Under the pieces are notes generated by a model. The model was not told where the DNA came from and did not search any database. It was given only the letters and a program-made list of their open reading frames with translations. Shown in pieces: positions 29,538-38,333 of a DNA stretch of 64,000 bases (position 1 is the first letter of the stretch; the number at the start of each line of letters is the position of its first letter). The translations under genes were made by a program, and so were the position numbers. The stretch comes from Synechococcus elongatus PCC 11801 (GTDB lineage Bacteria > Cyanobacteriota > Cyanobacteriia > Synechococcales > Synechococcaceae). Where the stretch lies: contig NZ_CP030139.2 in assembly GCF_003846445.2 (NCBI RefSeq), positions 1,054,001 to 1,118,000 of the forward strand, read 5' to 3'.

Positions 29538-30523
29538 GCAACGGGCGATCGCTTGGGGGTGAAATCGTCGAGGCTAGCTCGCCCTTGCCAAAGCGGGCTG
29601 TTTTCGGTAGCAAAGTCCGGCAAAATTTCTTGGCTAAAAGCCACAGCTGCTTTAGATCGGTAGCGGTTGGGGTTGTAGATCACCGACAGTGTTCGCTGGA
29701 CACAGAGATCGGTGGTGTGGGCGCGGTGTAAACTCCCCATTTCCAGCTCTTTTTCGATCGCGGAAACCGAGACGAAGGCGGCACCAAGACCTGCCTGAAC
29801 AGCGTTTTTAATCGCCTCGATCGAGTTGAGCTCCATCTCAATCCGTAGGCGGCGGGTTTCAATGCCGCTGCGACTCAGCACTTGGTCAATGACCTTGCGG
29901 ATCGTGGACTGAGAGTCGAGGGCAATGAATTGCAGCTTGTAGAGATCCTCGCGTTGGACAGTCGCTTGCTGAGTCAGGGGATGGGACACCGGCAGAATCA
30001 GTGCCAGCTCATCCTCAGCGTAGGGAATCGTGACTAGGGAATCCTGCAGCTCTGTTGGCACTTCACCGCCAATGATTGCCAAATCAATCTGTCCATTAGC
30101 CACGCTCCAAGAGGTTCGCCGTGTGGAGTGAACGTGCAACTGCACTGCCACATCGGGGTAGCGCTGGCGAAAGCGGCCGATCATGCGCGGTAGCAAGTAT
30201 GTTCCCGTGGTTTGGCTAGCGCCGATGATCAGCGTGCCGCCCTGCAAGTTCTGAAGGTCTTCGATCGCCCGGCAAGTCTCAGCACAGAGACTGAGGATTC
30301 GCTCTCCGTAGCTCAGCAACAAATGCCCTGCTTCCGTGAGCTGGGCACGGCGTCCGCCGCGATCGAACAGCGGCACATTCAGCTGGCGCTCGAGGTTCTG
30401 TACCTGCAAGCTGACCGCCGGTTGCGACACATAGAGGCTGTCGGCGGCGCGTTTGAAGCTGCCTTCAGCGGCGATCGCTCGCAAAATGCGCAGTTGGTCC
30501 AGAGTGAAAGGCAAATCGGACAT
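29534..30523 (-). CDS. rbcR: LysR-type regulator RbcR
   Basis: 329 residues. The winged HTH is at residues 5-64 ([34 protein letters not shown]). The effector domain starts with [16 protein letters not shown]. These segments match the RbcR/Ycf30 group rather than NdhR/CmpR, whose HTH reads differently. RbcR activates the rbcLS and other Calvin cycle genes in response to metabolites such as RuBP and NADPH. rbc genes are not in the window. Its stop overlaps the convergent gene at 29537 by 4 bases. Confidence 0.9.
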   Translation of the reverse strand: MSDLPFTLDQLRILRAIAAEGSFKRAADSLYVSQPAVSLQVQNLERQLNVPLFDRGGRRAQLTEAGHLLLSYGERILSLCAETCRAIEDLQNLQGGTLIIGASQTTGTYLLPRMIGRFRQRYPDVAVQLHVHSTRRTSWSVANGQIDLAIIGGEVPTELQDSLVTIPYAEDELALILPVSHPLTQQATVQREDLYKLQFIALDSQSTIRKVIDQVLSRSGIETRRLRIEMELNSIEAIKNAVQAGLGAAFVSVSAIEKELEMGSLHRAHTTDLCVQRTLSVIYNPNRYRSKAAVAFSQEILPDFATENSPLWQGRASLDDFTPKRSPVA

Positions 30524-30691
30524 GAACGCTGTCCTGGCAAGAGTGGGATGCCGGGACTACACGGCGATCGCGCCATGATCCCTGCCTTCATTAAATACTT
30601 GCGCGGCCCTTCGGCGCGTTAGCGGCTGACTAGGGTGGCGTTTAGCGATCGCGTTAGACTCAAACGCTGGAATCCTTATCTCGGTCGGATC

Positions 30692-31414
30692 ATGCCCCTG
30701 TCTTGGTGGACGCCCAGCCACACGATCATGCTGGTGCTCCTGCTGCTGTTTGCGATCGCCCATAGCGGGCTGGCTGCATTGCGACCTTGGGGCGAAACCA
30801 AAATTGGGGCGCGGGGTTATCGCATTCTGTTTGCCCTCGTCAGCCTGCCGCTCGCAGTCGCGACAATTGGCTACTTTCTGCTGCATCGCTACGATGGCGC
30901 GCTGCTCTGGCAGCTGCAGGGAATCCCGTGGATTGCTCCGCTCGTCTGGGTGCTGACTGCAATCTCCTTTGTCTTCCTCTATCCGGCGACCTTTAACTTG
31001 CTAGAAATTGCCGCGATCGCCCAGCCTCAGGTGCGGCTCTATGAAACTGGGATCACTCGCATTACCCGCCATCCCCAAACCTTTGGCCAGATTCTCTGGT
31101 GTATTGCCCATAGCCTCTGGTTGGGCACCTCCTTCATGATGGTTGCCAGTGCCGGTTTGATTGCGCATCACCTGTTCAGCATCTGGCACGGCGATCGCCG
31201 TCTGCGGAAACGCTATGGCGAAGCCTTTGAAGAACTCAAGTCGCGCACCTCGATCATTCCCTTCCTAGCGATCGCCCAAGGCAAGCAAACCCTTGTCTGG
31301 AAAGAGTTTGTGCGACCGGCTTACCTTGGCGTAGCGATCGCGATCGGGTTGTTCTGGTTTGCCCATCGCTGGATTCCCCAAGCAACTGCTGCACTTGCTG
31401 AAATCGGCTGGTAG
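30692..31414 (+). CDS. 15-cis-zeta-carotene isomerase-type NnrU protein (Z-ISO)
   Basis: 240 residues from ATG 30692; the frame opens 57 bases earlier. About six or seven membrane spans. Segments FAIAHSGLAALRPWGE, YFLLHRYDGALLW, FLYPATFNLLEIAA, TRHPQTFGQILWC and GLIAHHLFSIWHGDRR closely resemble plant Z-ISO as I remember it. Z-ISO is a heme-b membrane enzyme that isomerises the 15-cis bond of zeta-carotene after phytoene desaturase. The HSG and RHP/HH histidines are candidate heme ligands. It lies 2.2 kb from crtP, with rbcR and ndhM between, which fits a carotenoid role. Confidence 0.85.
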   Translation: MPLSWWTPSHTIMLVLLLLFAIAHSGLAALRPWGETKIGARGYRILFALVSLPLAVATIGYFLLHRYDGALLWQLQGIPWIAPLVWVLTAISFVFLYPATFNLLEIAAIAQPQVRLYETGITRITRHPQTFGQILWCIAHSLWLGTSFMMVASAGLIAHHLFSIWHGDRRLRKRYGEAFEELKSRTSIIPFLAIAQGKQTLVWKEFVRPAYLGVAIAIGLFWFAHRWIPQATAALAEIGW

Positions 31415-31447
31415 CATGATCCCCAAGGCAGAGAGGGTTCCCGCCGT

Positions 31448-31783
31448 ATGCTTCCAGTCGTCACAGCGCAAACCTTCAGCGCTGAAGTACTCCAAGCAAA
31501 AGATCCTGTTCTGGTTTACTTCTGGGCTGCCTGGTGTGGGCCTTGTCGACTCTTAGCTCCCTGCCTCGAACAATGGCATCAGACCGCTAGCAAAAATCTG
31601 CGGGTGGTCAGCATCAACGCCGATGAAAATTTCACGCTGGCCAATCGCTATCGACTCACAACGCTGCCGACGCTGATCTGGTTTGAAGACGGTCGCATTC
31701 GCGATCGCCTGGAAGGGATCAGCGATCGCCAAGCGCTACAAACCTTCTTCAATCGCTGCCAACCCATGGCAAATGCCATCTAA
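31448..31783 (+). CDS. Thioredoxin-family protein
   Basis: 111 residues, thioredoxin size. The active site is AAWCGPCRLLAP near residue 30, and the cis-proline loop reads TLPTLIWF. The fold is complete, with a slightly longer C-terminal helix ending NRCQPMANAI. It is a cytosolic dithiol-disulfide reductase; whether it is ferredoxin- or NADPH-reduced cannot be told. It lies 33 bases after the Z-ISO gene and 80 bases before ndhF, all on the + strand. Confidence 0.93.
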   Translation: MLPVVTAQTFSAEVLQAKDPVLVYFWAAWCGPCRLLAPCLEQWHQTASKNLRVVSINADENFTLANRYRLTTLPTLIWFEDGRIRDRLEGISDRQALQTFFNRCQPMANAI

Positions 31784-31863
31784 AACCTGCGTAGGCTCGA
31801 GAGCCGTGGCAAAATGGAGGCGATTTTGTGTGGTTTCGGCCACTACCGCATTCCCGCCAAGGC

Positions 31864-33861
31864 ATGGAATTTCTCTACGATTACGCCTGGCTGATCCCAG
31901 TCCTTCCGCTACTAGCCGCCACTGGGGTTGGGCTGGGACTGATCACCGTTAACCAGGCCACCAACAAACTGCGTCAGCTCAATGCAGCACTGATCATGAC
32001 GGCTCTGGGTGGGTCCGCTACCCTCGCCTTTGGTCTACTAGCGAGCCAATTGTCTGGCCATCCGACCTACACCCGCATGTTCGATTGGGCCGCTGCCGGT
32101 GACTTTCACCTCAGCATGGGCTACACGATCGACCCGCTAACCACGGTGATGCTGGCGGTCGTCACTACTGTGGCGCTGTTGGTGATGCTCTACACCGATG
32201 GCTACATGGCTCACGATCGCGGCTATGTCCGCTTCTACGCCTATCTCAGCCTGTTCAGCTCCTCCATGCTGGGCTTGGTCATCAGCCCCAACTTGGTGCA
32301 GATCTACATCTTCTGGGAGCTAGTGGGCATGTGCTCCTACCTGCTGGTGGGCTTTTGGTACGACCGCAAGGCCGCAGCCGATGCTTGCCAAAAAGCCTTT
32401 GTCACCAACCGCGTTGGCGACTTTGGTCTGCTGCTGGGGATGCTGGGGCTCTACTGGGCAACCGGTAGCTTTGAATTTACCGAGATCGGCGATCGCCTCC
32501 AAGCTTTGATCAGCAGTGGTGCCCTTAGTGCTGGCCTTGCGACTCTGTTCGGCATCTTGGTCTTCCTTGGCCCCGTTGCCAAATCGGCGCAGTTCCCACT
32601 GCACGTCTGGCTGCCGGACGCGATGGAAGGCCCGACTCCGATTTCGGCGCTCATTCACGCGGCCACGATGGTTGCGGCTGGTGTCTTTCTAATCGCCCGG
32701 ATGTATCCGGTGTTCGAGCAACTGCCGACGGTGATGAATGTCATCGCTTGGACGGGGGCCTTCACCGCCTTCCTAGGTGCCTCGATCGCCCTCACCCAAA
32801 ACGACATCAAAAAGGGCTTGGCCTACTCGACCATCTCTCAGTTGGGCTACATGGTGATGGCCATGGGGGTTGGTGCCTACAGCGCTGGCCTGTTCCACCT
32901 GGTCACCCACGCCTACTTCAAGGCAATGCTCTTCTTGGGTTCCGGTTCGGTCATTCACGGCATGGAAGCCGTGGTTGGCCACAATCCGGTGCTGGCGCAG
33001 GATATGCGTCTGATGGGCGGGCTGCGCAAGTATATGCCTGTCACTGCCATTACCTTCCTAATCGGTAACCTTGCGATCGCCGGGATTCCGCCTTTCGCGG
33101 GCTTCTGGTCGAAGGATGAAATCCTTGGTGCGACCTTTGCCGCCAATCCCATTCTCTGGGGGGTTGGCTTTGCCACTGCAGGCTTGACCGCTTTCTACAT
33201 GTTCCGCATCTACTTCCTCACCTTCGAAGGTTCGTTCCGAGGGGAAGATGCAACGATTCAGGCGAAATTACTCGCGGAAGCCGGTGTGACCGCAGGGCAT
33301 GGTCACGATGAGCATCACGATCATGTGCCTCATGAGTCCCCTTGGACGATGGCTTTGCCGCTAGCGATCCTGGCAGTGCCTTCAGCGCTGATTGGGCTGC
33401 TGGGAGTGCCTTGGAACAATCGCTTCGAGGCGTTTGTTCAGGCTCCCGGTGAAGCGGTTCACGCCGGTCACTTTGAACTGCAGGAATTCCTGACCCTGGG
33501 CGGGGCTTCCGTGGCGATCGCCCTGACTGGAATTACCGTTGCGCTGTTGACCTATCGGCTTGGCCGCATCGACCCGGCTGCGATCGCGGAACGCTTCCAG
33601 CCGCTTTACCAGTTCTCACGGAATAAGTGGTACTTGGACGACCTGAACGATGTCCTGTTTGTTCAGGGTAGTCGGCGACTGGCACGTCAGGTTCTGGAAG
33701 TTGACTCAAAGGTGGTCGATGGCTTGGTCAACCTGACGGGTCTCGTGACCCTTGTGACGGGGGAAAGTCTCAAGTACTTCGAAAATGGCCGGGCGCAGTT
33801 CTATGCCCTAATTGTCTTCGGTGCTGTTCTTGGTCTTGTCGTTGCCTTTGGGGTGACCTAG
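31864..33861 (+). CDS. ndhF: NAD(P)H-quinone oxidoreductase subunit 5 (NdhF1 type)
   Basis: 665 residues from ATG 31864, where MEFLYDYAWLIPVLPLL gives the usual N-terminus. It has the antiporter-like architecture with 14 or more membrane helices; key segments include WELVGMCSYLLVGFWYDRKAAADACQ (limits about 158-183), LPDAMEGPTPISALIHAATMVAAG and a lateral-helix C-terminal part. It pumps protons as part of NDH-1L in the thylakoid. The His-rich loop HGHDEHHDHVPHE near residue 480 is notable. It is followed by a terminator, then ndhD. Confidence 0.96.
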   Translation: MEFLYDYAWLIPVLPLLAATGVGLGLITVNQATNKLRQLNAALIMTALGGSATLAFGLLASQLSGHPTYTRMFDWAAAGDFHLSMGYTIDPLTTVMLAVVTTVALLVMLYTDGYMAHDRGYVRFYAYLSLFSSSMLGLVISPNLVQIYIFWELVGMCSYLLVGFWYDRKAAADACQKAFVTNRVGDFGLLLGMLGLYWATGSFEFTEIGDRLQALISSGALSAGLATLFGILVFLGPVAKSAQFPLHVWLPDAMEGPTPISALIHAATMVAAGVFLIARMYPVFEQLPTVMNVIAWTGAFTAFLGASIALTQNDIKKGLAYSTISQLGYMVMAMGVGAYSAGLFHLVTHAYFKAMLFLGSGSVIHGMEAVVGHNPVLAQDMRLMGGLRKYMPVTAITFLIGNLAIAGIPPFAGFWSKDEILGATFAANPILWGVGFATAGLTAFYMFRIYFLTFEGSFRGEDATIQAKLLAEAGVTAGHGHDEHHDHVPHESPWTMALPLAILAVPSALIGLLGVPWNNRFEAFVQAPGEAVHAGHFELQEFLTLGGASVAIALTGITVALLTYRLGRIDPAAIAERFQPLYQFSRNKWYLDDLNDVLFVQGSRRLARQVLEVDSKVVDGLVNLTGLVTLVTGESLKYFENGRAQFYALIVFGAVLGLVVAFGVT

Positions 33862-33903
33862 GCGCGATCGCTCTTCTCGAGTAGGCCAAGAGAATACAAA
33901 GTG

Positions 33904-33936
33904 ACGGGGGTTGGGATCACTCAGCCCCCGTTTCTA
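33904..33936 (+). terminator. Terminator between ndhF and ndhD
   Basis: ACGGGGG at 33904-33910 pairs with CCCCCGT at 33925-33931, followed by TTCTATTG. It suggests that ndhF transcripts largely end here and ndhD has its own promoter. Confidence 0.75.
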
Positions 33937-33940
33937 TTGA

Positions 33941-33968
33941 TTGCAAGATATTGAGCTTTCCTTAATAC
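33941..33968 (+). promoter_or_regulatory. Predicted ndhD promoter
   Basis: TTGCAA at 33941-33946, a 16-base spacer and TAATAC at 33963-33968 resemble a sigma-70 promoter. It sits immediately after the ndhF terminator and about 60 bases before the ndhD start codon. Confidence 0.5.
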
Positions 33969-34030
33969 CTCCCAAGAGAGGAAAGAGAATTCTCTACACT
34001 GCAGGCAGAAACGCCCTACAGGAGCGGTTT

Positions 34031-35635
34031 ATGGAGATCGGGACGTTTCCCTGGCTCACCACAATCATTCTGTTGCCGATTGTGGCAGCGCTATTCATTC
34101 CCCTCCTGCCCGATCGCGATGGCAAGGGGACAACGATTCGCTGGTATTCGCTGATTGTTGGGCTGATCGATTTCATTTTGCTGGTCGTCGCTTTCTGGAC
34201 GAGCTACGACTTCAGCAATCCCGACCTGCAACTGGTCGAAAGCTATGCTTGGGTGCCCCAAATTGGCCTGAATTGGTCAGTAGGTGCCGATGGCCTGTCG
34301 ATGCCACTGATCTTGCTGACGGGTTTTATCAGCACCTTAGCCATGCTGGCGGCTTGGCCCGTCACTTTCAAGACGCGCTTTTTCTACTTTTTGATGCTGG
34401 CCATGTACGGCGGCCAGATTCTCGTTTTTGCCGTACAGGACTTGCTCGTTTTCTTCTTTGCTTGGGAACTGGAGCTGATTCCGGTTTACCTATTGCTAGC
34501 GATTTGGGGCGGCAAGCGCCGTCAGTATGCTGCCACCAAGTTTATTCTCTACACCGCTGGCAGTTCGCTGTTCATCTTGGTCGCAGCGCTGGCCATGGCC
34601 TTTAGCGGCGACGTCATTTCCTTTGACTTCCAAACTTTGGCTGCGAAGGAATACGCGATCGGTTTCCAACTGCTGCTCTACGCTGGCTTCCTGATTGCCT
34701 ACGGCGTCAAACTGCCGATCGTGCCACTCCACACGTGGCTGCCGGATGCCCACGGTGAGGCAACTGCCCCAGTCCACATGCTGCTGGCTGGCATCTTGCT
34801 GAAGATGGGTGGCTATGCCTTGTTCCGGATGAATGCGGGGATGTTGCCAGAAGCCCATGCTCGCTTCGCACCAATCCTCGTTCTGCTGGGGGTCGTGAAT
34901 ATCCTCTACGCTGCGCTGACCTCCTTTGCCCAACGCAACCTCAAGCGCAAAATCGCCTACTCGTCGATCTCGCACATGGGCTTTGTGCTGATTGGTCTAG
35001 GCTCGTTCACGCAGCTTGGATTAAGCGGCTCAATGCTGCAGATGGTTTCTCATGGCCTGATTGGGGCTAGCCTCTTCTTCCTCGTTGGTGCGACCTACGA
35101 TCGCACCCACACGCTGATGCTGGATGAGATGGGCGGCGTCGGCCAAAAAATGCGCAAAATGTTTGCGATGTGGACAGCCTGTGCCATGGCCTCCTTGGCG
35201 CTGCCGGGGATGAGTGGCTTTGTCGCGGAACTAATGGTCTTCGTGGGTTTCGCTAACAGCGACGCCTACGGCTTGCCCTTCAAGGTGGTGGTGATTTCGC
35301 TGGCCGCCATCGGGGTGATTCTGACACCGGTCTATCTGCTCTCAATGCTGCGGGAAATCTTCTATGGCCCTGAGAACAAAACCCTGACTGAGCATGAAGT
35401 CTTGGTCGATGCGGAACCCCGTGAGGTCTACATCATCGCCTGCTTGCTAGTACCGATCATTGGCATCGGCTTCTACCCGAAGCTGACAACACAGGTCTAT
35501 GACTCGACATTGGCTCAGCTAACCGATCGCCTGCGTTCAGCAGTGCCGGTGATTGCTCAACAGGCTGAAGTCAGTCGCGATCGCCTCTCGCACTTCCCTG
35601 AACAACCGCATCGACAGGCACCGCCGTTGGGGTAA
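34031..35635 (+). CDS. ndhD: NAD(P)H-quinone oxidoreductase chain 4 (NdhD1 type)
   Basis: 534 residues from ATG 34031 ([17 protein letters not shown]); the open frame extends 30 codons upstream through the predicted promoter, so that part is not coding. It has 13-14 membrane helices, with [20 protein letters not shown] (the conserved Glu in TM5), [21 protein letters not shown] and a C-terminal hydrophilic tail. It is a proton-pumping module of NDH-1, paired with NdhF. The lapA-like gene follows 29 bases downstream. Confidence 0.96.
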   Translation: MEIGTFPWLTTIILLPIVAALFIPLLPDRDGKGTTIRWYSLIVGLIDFILLVVAFWTSYDFSNPDLQLVESYAWVPQIGLNWSVGADGLSMPLILLTGFISTLAMLAAWPVTFKTRFFYFLMLAMYGGQILVFAVQDLLVFFFAWELELIPVYLLLAIWGGKRRQYAATKFILYTAGSSLFILVAALAMAFSGDVISFDFQTLAAKEYAIGFQLLLYAGFLIAYGVKLPIVPLHTWLPDAHGEATAPVHMLLAGILLKMGGYALFRMNAGMLPEAHARFAPILVLLGVVNILYAALTSFAQRNLKRKIAYSSISHMGFVLIGLGSFTQLGLSGSMLQMVSHGLIGASLFFLVGATYDRTHTLMLDEMGGVGQKMRKMFAMWTACAMASLALPGMSGFVAELMVFVGFANSDAYGLPFKVVVISLAAIGVILTPVYLLSMLREIFYGPENKTLTEHEVLVDAEPREVYIIACLLVPIIGIGFYPKLTTQVYDSTLAQLTDRLRSAVPVIAQQAEVSRDRLSHFPEQPHRQAPPLG

Positions 35636-35664
35636 TGTAGCTGCTGTCGCGTTTGGCTGTCTCT

Positions 35665-36018
35665 ATGCGCCAGGTTAATTTTGTTGTGATCTTCGTGATC
35701 ACGCTTGCGCTCGTGCTCTTTAGCCTTGAGAACACCGAGCCTGCCACTATCCACGTCTTGGGCAGCACGGAACTGACCGCGCCCCTTGCAGTGGAACTGA
35801 TTGTGGCTATGGGAATTGGCGCAGTTTTTGCTTGGATCTTTAGTGTCTGGGCGAGTGTTCAAAAAATGATTGCGCTGAAGTCTGAGCAGGAACAGGTCGA
35901 AGCGCAACAGGTCCGGATTCAGGAACTTGAAGAAGACCTGACCCGCTACAAAACTGAGCTGGAGGTGCAGCAAAAGCTGTTGCCTTCAGCACCGATCGCT
36001 ACGGCTGAAGAAACCTAA
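35665..36018 (+). CDS. LapA-domain (DUF1049) small membrane protein
   Basis: 117 residues from ATG 35665; the open frame starts at a TTG four codons earlier. Two membrane spans (NFVVIFVITLALVLFSLEN and LIVAMGIGAVFAWIFSVW), then a coiled coil (about 70-110, EQEQVEAQQVRIQELEEDL). The FSLEN.EP pattern after TM1 matches the lipopolysaccharide assembly protein A domain. LapA/YciS proteins help control lipid A synthesis in enterobacteria; the cyanobacterial role is unknown. Confidence 0.85.
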   Translation: MRQVNFVVIFVITLALVLFSLENTEPATIHVLGSTELTAPLAVELIVAMGIGAVFAWIFSVWASVQKMIALKSEQEQVEAQQVRIQELEEDLTRYKTELEVQQKLLPSAPIATAEET

Positions 36019-36065
36019 AAGCCCCTGAGTTATCGCCCTGATCGCTCCGCGGAGAAGCAAAACTG

Positions 36066-36161
36066 ATGTCTGCGATCGCGATCGATCTCCTGCCGCCTTT
36101 GGGATTGCTCTTGCTGATCCTAGGGGCGGCGCTATACTTTGGTCGCCAAGCCCGTTATTAA
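36066..36161 (+). CDS. 31-residue single-span membrane peptide
   Basis: A short frame encoding MSAIAIDLLPPLGLLLLILG, then AALYFGRQARY and a stop. One hydrophobic span of about 18 residues is followed by a basic cytoplasmic end, the layout of small photosynthetic membrane subunits. GGAG lies 11 bases upstream as a possible ribosome binding site. The gene fits neatly between the lapA-like gene and scpA on the same strand. I do not recognise it as PetL, PetN, PsbT, PsaM or similar; an NDH-1 small subunit is possible. Confidence 0.5.
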   Translation: MSAIAIDLLPPLGLLLLILGAALYFGRQARY

Positions 36162-36182
36162 CTGCTTGGTCAGGCCTCATTC

Positions 36183-37019
36183 ATGAGTTCAGCGGCACAA
36201 AACGCGATCGCCCTGCTAATTGAAATGGCAGAGCGCGGTGAGATCGATCCTTGGGATGTACAGGTCGTCGATGTTTTCGATCGCTTTTTGGAGCAGTTGC
36301 AGCAGCGCCCAAGTTTGACGCCTCTCACGGATTTCAGCCGCAGTCGCTACGAAGCGGATCTCTCTGAATCGGGGGAAGCTTTTCTTTATGCCTCAATTCT
36401 GATCTTGCTCAAGGCCGATGCCTTGGCGCGTTTGGAGTTTCCACCGGCGGAAGTCTTGGAAGAGATCGTCGACAGCTTTGATGAGTTGGTAGCAATGCCT
36501 CAGCTACCCGCCAAGCTTGAGCAGCAATTGCGCCGTCGAGCCGTGGCCTTGCCCCCGCAGCAGCGACGAGTCACCCTGAGCGATTTGATTGAACAACTCG
36601 AACAGGTTGCACAGTCTCTCGCAGACCCTCCGGCGCGATCGCGGCGCCGTCAACCGAAACCAGCGCCCCGTCGGCAAGCGATTCAGGCGATCGCTCACTT
36701 GGCGCATCAGGAGAATCTGGCTGAAACAGCAGCTGCCCTCGGGAATTTTCTGCAACGGCAATGGAATGCACTGCAACCTGAGAATAACTGGCTTAATTTT
36801 GAAGACCTTGTCCAGATTTGGAGCCAAACTCAAGCAGGCGATCACCATTTGGATGGCGATCGCGTCGGCGTCTTTTGGGCACTCCTCTTTCTAGCAGCCC
36901 AGTCCGTGGTGGAGTTGCAACAAGAGACCCTCTATGGTCCACTTTGGATCCGCTGTCTCACCGCGATCGCGGAACCAGCTTCTGTCCCAGCTATCGCCGT
37001 GCTTTCAGCTCCGGTCTGA
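36183..37019 (+). CDS. scpA: Segregation and condensation protein A
   Basis: 278 residues. The N-terminal LLIEMAERGEIDPWDVQVVDVFDRFLEQL (about 10-38) and the YASILILLKADALARL segment are typical of the kleisin ScpA; the middle is Arg/Pro-rich (about 155-175) and the C-terminus has the winged-helix WNALQPENNWLNFEDLVQIW. ScpA bridges SMC heads in the condensin complex for chromosome compaction and segregation. scpB and smc are not in the window. The sugar nucleotidyltransferase starts 69 bases downstream. Confidence 0.92.
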   Translation: MSSAAQNAIALLIEMAERGEIDPWDVQVVDVFDRFLEQLQQRPSLTPLTDFSRSRYEADLSESGEAFLYASILILLKADALARLEFPPAEVLEEIVDSFDELVAMPQLPAKLEQQLRRRAVALPPQQRRVTLSDLIEQLEQVAQSLADPPARSRRRQPKPAPRRQAIQAIAHLAHQENLAETAAALGNFLQRQWNALQPENNWLNFEDLVQIWSQTQAGDHHLDGDRVGVFWALLFLAAQSVVELQQETLYGPLWIRCLTAIAEPASVPAIAVLSAPV

Positions 37020-37087
37020 TAAGATTCAGGGGCTTTAAAGGGGCTGCAACCAGTTCCCTAGTGATTTCCTATATCAATACCTCCTCG

Positions 37088-38257
37088 ATGAAAGCAATGA
37101 TTTTGGCTGCCGGTAAGGGAACCCGGGTTCGGCCAATCACCTACACCATTCCTAAGCCGATGATCCCCATCCTGCAGAAGCCAGTGATGGAGTTTTTACT
37201 GGAGCTCTTGAAGGAGCATGGCTTCAAGGAAGTTATGGTCAATGTCAGCCATTTAGCGCAGGAAATTGAAAGCTACTTCCGAGATGGCCAGCGCTTTGGT
37301 GTCGAAGTTGCCTATTCCTTCGAAGGGCGAATCGAAGATGGTCAATTGATTGGGGAGGCTCTCGGCTCAGCAGGCGGGATGAAGCGAATTCAGGACTTCT
37401 CGCCGTTCTTCGATGACACCTTTGTTGTTCTCTGTGGCGACGCCCTAATCGATCTTGATCTCACTGAGGCGGTCCGCTGGCACAAAGAGAAAGGTGCCCT
37501 AGCCACAATCGTGATGAAGACTGTTCCCCGTGAAGAAGTCTCGAGTTACGGGGTAGTCGTCACTGATGCTGAAGGGCGCATCCAAGCCTTCCAAGAAAAG
37601 CCCGATGTAGAAGAAGCTCTGAGTACAACAATCAACACAGGGATTTATATCTTCGAGCCCGAGATTCTGAACTACATTCCTTCGGGACAGGAGTACGACA
37701 TCGGGGGCGATCTCTTCCCGCAACTAGTCGATGCAGGAGCGCCCTTCTATGGAATTTCCATGGACTTTCAGTGGATCGACATTGGGCGAGTCCCTGACTA
37801 CTGGCAAGCTATTCGCAGTGTGCTGAAGGGAGAAGTCCGTAATGTTGCTATCCCCGGCAAGCAAGTCAAACCAGGGATTTACACCGGCCTGAATGTAGCG
37901 ATCGACTGGGACTCGGTGGAAATTGAAGGCCCAGTTTACATCGGTGGCATGACCCGCATTGAAGAAGGAGTGCGGATTGTCGGGCCTGCAATGATTGGTC
38001 CCAACTGCCACATTTGCAAGGGAGCCACGATCGAAAACAGCGTGATTTTTGAATATTCACGCTTGGGATCCGGCGTCCGCCTCGTCGATAAGTTGGTCTT
38101 TGGTCGCTACTGCGTCGATCGCAATGGCAACGCCATCGACGTTCAAGCTGCTGCCTTGGACTGGCTGATTACCGATGCACGGCGCGTGGAACCAGTCCAA
38201 CCCTCAGCGGAGCACCAGGCGATCGCAGAACTTCTTGGCAGCAATGTTCTGCCCTAG
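37088..38257 (+). CDS. Mannose-1-phosphate guanylyltransferase-type sugar nucleotidyltransferase
   Basis: 389 residues from ATG 37088; the frame is open far upstream through scpA, but MKAMILAAGKGTRVRP is the classic start. The N-terminal nucleotidyltransferase domain has GKGTRVRP, KPMIPILQKPVMEF, LCGDALIDLD and EKP. The C-terminal part from about 255 is a left-handed beta-helix (GPVYIGGMTRIEEGVRIVGPAMIG). It likely makes GDP-mannose or a related NDP-sugar for exopolysaccharide, O-antigen or glycolipid. gmd, which uses GDP-mannose, lies 6.4 kb downstream. Confidence 0.88.
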   Translation: MKAMILAAGKGTRVRPITYTIPKPMIPILQKPVMEFLLELLKEHGFKEVMVNVSHLAQEIESYFRDGQRFGVEVAYSFEGRIEDGQLIGEALGSAGGMKRIQDFSPFFDDTFVVLCGDALIDLDLTEAVRWHKEKGALATIVMKTVPREEVSSYGVVVTDAEGRIQAFQEKPDVEEALSTTINTGIYIFEPEILNYIPSGQEYDIGGDLFPQLVDAGAPFYGISMDFQWIDIGRVPDYWQAIRSVLKGEVRNVAIPGKQVKPGIYTGLNVAIDWDSVEIEGPVYIGGMTRIEEGVRIVGPAMIGPNCHICKGATIENSVIFEYSRLGSGVRLVDKLVFGRYCVDRNGNAIDVQAAALDWLITDARRVEPVQPSAEHQAIAELLGSNVLP

Positions 38258-38301
38258 GGTGATCGCTGGATCTCTTTCGTTAGCCCTCTCTGGAATGCGG
38301 A

Positions 38302-38307
38302 TAGAAT
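38302..38307 (+). promoter_or_regulatory. -10 element before the TPR gene
   Basis: TAGAAT lies 27 bases upstream of the ATG at 38334. No good -35 box precedes it at the standard distance. It supports 38334 rather than an earlier start. Confidence 0.4.
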
Positions 38308-38333
38308 CAGCAGCATTGGCACAGAGAACCCAC

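Noticed and set aside
33941-34030. 30-residue N-terminal extension of NdhD
   Set aside because: This stretch overlaps the predicted promoter right after the ndhF terminator, and the MEIGTFPWL start fits the family.
36818-37087. Long N-terminal extension of the sugar nucleotidyltransferase
   Set aside because: It overlaps scpA in another frame; the canonical MKAMILAAGKGTR start lies at 37088.
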